The notes under the pieces were generated by a model. The model worked only from the letters and a program-made list of their open reading frames with translations, did not search any database and was not told the DNA's origin. Shown here piece by piece: positions 6,252 to 7,273 of a stretch of DNA of 7,273 bases. The DNA is from Methanosarcinales archaeon (GTDB taxonomy: Archaea > Halobacteriota > Syntropharchaeia > Alkanophagales > Methanospirareceae), in the NCBI GenBank assembly GCA_025464345.1, contig JAODGP010000100.1, positions 1 to 7,273 of the forward strand. The letters are read 5' to 3'. Each line of letters starts with the position of its first letter. Positions within the stretch are counted from its first letter, which is position 1. The position numbers were made by a program, and so were the translations under genes.

Positions 6252-7021
6252 ACCGCAGACTGGAGGTTCGTGGTGTAACGAAGGTTTTCAACACAGAAGA
6301 GGGTGTTATAAAGGCACTGGAGAATATAAATCTTGAGGTGAAACCCGGCGAATTCCTCTGCATCATAGGTCCTTCCGGGTGCGGTAAGACGACGTTGCTG
6401 AGAATGATTGCCGGGTTAGACTATCCAACCAGGGGTAAGATCATTTTAGATGGTAAGGAGGTGAGGGGTCCATCGCCAGACAGGGGCATGGTATTCCAGG
6501 AATTCTCGCTATTCCCGTGGCGAACGGTATTGAAGAATGTGGAATTCGGACTGCAGATGCAGGGTATAGACGCATCGAGGCGGCGTGAAATAGCGAAGAA
6601 GTATATCGGGCTGGTGGGACTGGACGGATTCGAGAATCACTATCCCTATGAGCTTTCAGGCGGTATGAAGCAACGAGTGGCAATTGCACGAGCACTTGCA
6701 ACTGAGCCTTCCATACTCCTGATGGATGAGCCTTTTGGCTCGGTGGATGCACAAACGAGGAACATCCTGCAGGAGGAGCTGTTGCAGATCTGGCAGCGGA
6801 CCGGTAAGACCGTATTATTCGTCACGCACAGCGTTGATGAAGCGGTCTATCTCGCAGACCGAGTGGTGGTGATGTCAGCGAGACCGGGCAGTATTGTGGA
6901 ATGTATGAAAATCGGGATAGTACGTCCGAGGAAGCGGACGAGCATGGAAGCGAACGTTATCAGGGAGCGATTGCTCAGGCTGCTCATTAGCGAGCGTAAG
7001 AAGACAGGTATATTCCGATAA
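6248..7021 (+). CDS. ABC importer ATP-binding subunit, SsuB/TauB type
   Basis: This 257-aa cytoplasmic ATPase powers the importer. All nucleotide-binding motifs are intact: Walker A GPSGCGKTT (41-49), Q-loop Gln84 in MVFQEFSLFPWRTVLKNV, signature LSGGMKQR (136-143), Walker B ILLMDE (156-161), D-loop SVDAQ (165-169) and switch His194 in VTHS. FQEFSLFPWRTV is typical of the nitrate/sulfonate/taurine subgroup (COG1116-like). The tail 211-257 is basic and has no regulatory domain. An in-frame ATG at 6227 would add seven residues (MEEGDSE). I chose 6248 because it forms ATGA with the permease stop, repeating the arrangement at the previous junction, and a GGGGA sits about 10 nt upstream. It is the last gene of the operon, and a new promoter begins about 40 bp after its stop. 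Confidence 0.94.
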   Translation: MNRRLEVRGVTKVFNTEEGVIKALENINLEVKPGEFLCIIGPSGCGKTTLLRMIAGLDYPTRGKIILDGKEVRGPSPDRGMVFQEFSLFPWRTVLKNVEFGLQMQGIDASRRREIAKKYIGLVGLDGFENHYPYELSGGMKQRVAIARALATEPSILLMDEPFGSVDAQTRNILQEELLQIWQRTGKTVLFVTHSVDEAVYLADRVVVMSARPGSIVECMKIGIVRPRKRTSMEANVIRERLLRLLISERKKTGIFR

Positions 7022-7038
7022 CAAATTGCAAAATTGAT

Positions 7039-7057
7039 GTCATGACCATCTTGATGG
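7039..7057. repeat. Two abutting palindromes upstream of the HTH gene promoter
   Basis: GTCATGAC (7039-7046) is a perfect 8-bp palindrome. It runs, sharing one base, into CCATC-TT-GATGG (7046-7057), 5-bp arms around 2 bp. TTGATG also occurs directly repeated at 7034 and 7051. The pair ends just before the BRE of the next promoter, so it may be an operator, possibly for autoregulation by the HTH protein. It could instead mark an element end, though no matching distal copy is in the window. Confidence 0.4.
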
Positions 7058-7058
7058 G

Positions 7059-7077
7059 AAACAAGCCTTATATAAAT
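7059..7077 (+). promoter_or_regulatory. Archaeal promoter of the HTH gene
   Basis: GAAACAAGC (BRE-like) is followed by CTTATATAAA (7068-7077). The predicted start is near 7098, immediately before the GGAGG at 7099-7103, so the leader is very short. It shows that the HTH gene is not simply the fourth gene of the importer operon. Confidence 0.65.
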
Positions 7078-7106
7078 CTCATACTATTTCTATACAAAGG
7101 AGGAAC

Positions 7107-7273
7107 ATGGAGATGACTGTTTATTACCGCCCGACCACATTTCAACAGAGGAAATATCTGTTTGAATTGGTCGGGCAGTTAGGAAATATTTCAGAGGCAT
7201 GTAGACGGGCGAAAGTCTCACGCTCAACTTACTACAGGTGGAAGGATGCTGAGGAACAACTGAGAATGGTCCT
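7107..7273 (+). CDS. Helix-turn-helix protein, possible transposase N-terminus (cut by window end)
   Basis: The frame is open from ATG 7107 to the window edge, so only about 55 residues are visible. They read as a short basic/aromatic lead followed by a helix-turn-helix, GNISEACRRAKVSRSTYYRW (about 26-45), of the Hin/IS type. The pattern S-x-A-x-R-x-x-x-V-S-R-x-T-Y-x-x-W is common at the N-terminus of IS3/IS481-like transposases, and also in phage and small regulatory proteins. SD GGAGG at 7099-7103 is 3 nt from ATG 7107 and 9 nt from a second in-frame ATG at 7113, so either could be the start. A strong TATA box lies upstream. No terminal inverted repeat or target duplication is visible in the flank, and the catalytic part would lie outside the window. 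The mobile-element reading is therefore only a possibility. Confidence 0.72.
   Translation, partial: MEMTVYYRPTTFQQRKYLFELVGQLGNISEACRRAKVSRSTYYRWKDAEEQLRMV

Overview
The window looks archaeal, most likely from an anaerobic euryarchaeon of the methanogen/ANME type. The clues are BRE+TATA-box promoters at about the right distance from the starts, Shine-Dalgarno sequences matching the archaeal anti-SD (AGGAGGTGAT), ATGA stop/start overlaps, heavy use of ATA and AGG codons, and an archaeal-style lipoprotein signal. The lineage is an inference from style only; no marker gene is present.

Left half, minus strand (reading right to left). A short APS-kinase-like P-loop kinase (3766-4302) is followed by a large two-enzyme fusion (1340-3601). 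The fusion joins an N-terminal sugar-1-phosphate nucleotidyltransferase resembling GDP-fucose pyrophosphorylase (FPGT), with a left-handed beta-helix segment, to a C-terminal type I phosphomannose isomerase with its zinc ligands intact. Its stop overlaps by 20 bp the GTG start of an unrecognised coiled-coil protein (61-1359). The fusion gene has its own TATA box, and a perfect 16-bp inverted repeat directly abuts that box. This suggests separate regulation of the fusion/coiled-coil pair. The fusion probably supplies an activated sugar, perhaps GDP-mannose or a related GDP-sugar, for surface glycans.

Right half, plus strand. A compact three-gene ABC importer operon is divergent from the kinase: a lipoprotein substrate-binding protein (4462-5481), a permease (5478-6251) and an ATPase (6248-7021), with both junctions ATGA. 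It belongs to the nitrate/sulfonate/taurine family (SsuABC/TauABC type); the substrate cannot be read from sequence. The 159-bp divergent region carries two back-to-back archaeal promoters and small AT-rich dyads.

Right edge. After the operon comes another strong archaeal promoter preceded by two abutting palindromes. It drives an ORF cut by the window end (7107-7273) whose N-terminus is a helix-turn-helix of the kind found in transposases and other DNA-binding proteins.

There are no tRNAs, rRNAs, CRISPR arrays or complete mobile elements that I can see. The most notable items are the unusual FPGT-like/type I PMI fusion, its operator-like dyad, and the divergent APS-kinase-like protein lacking the usual acceptor-site motif.
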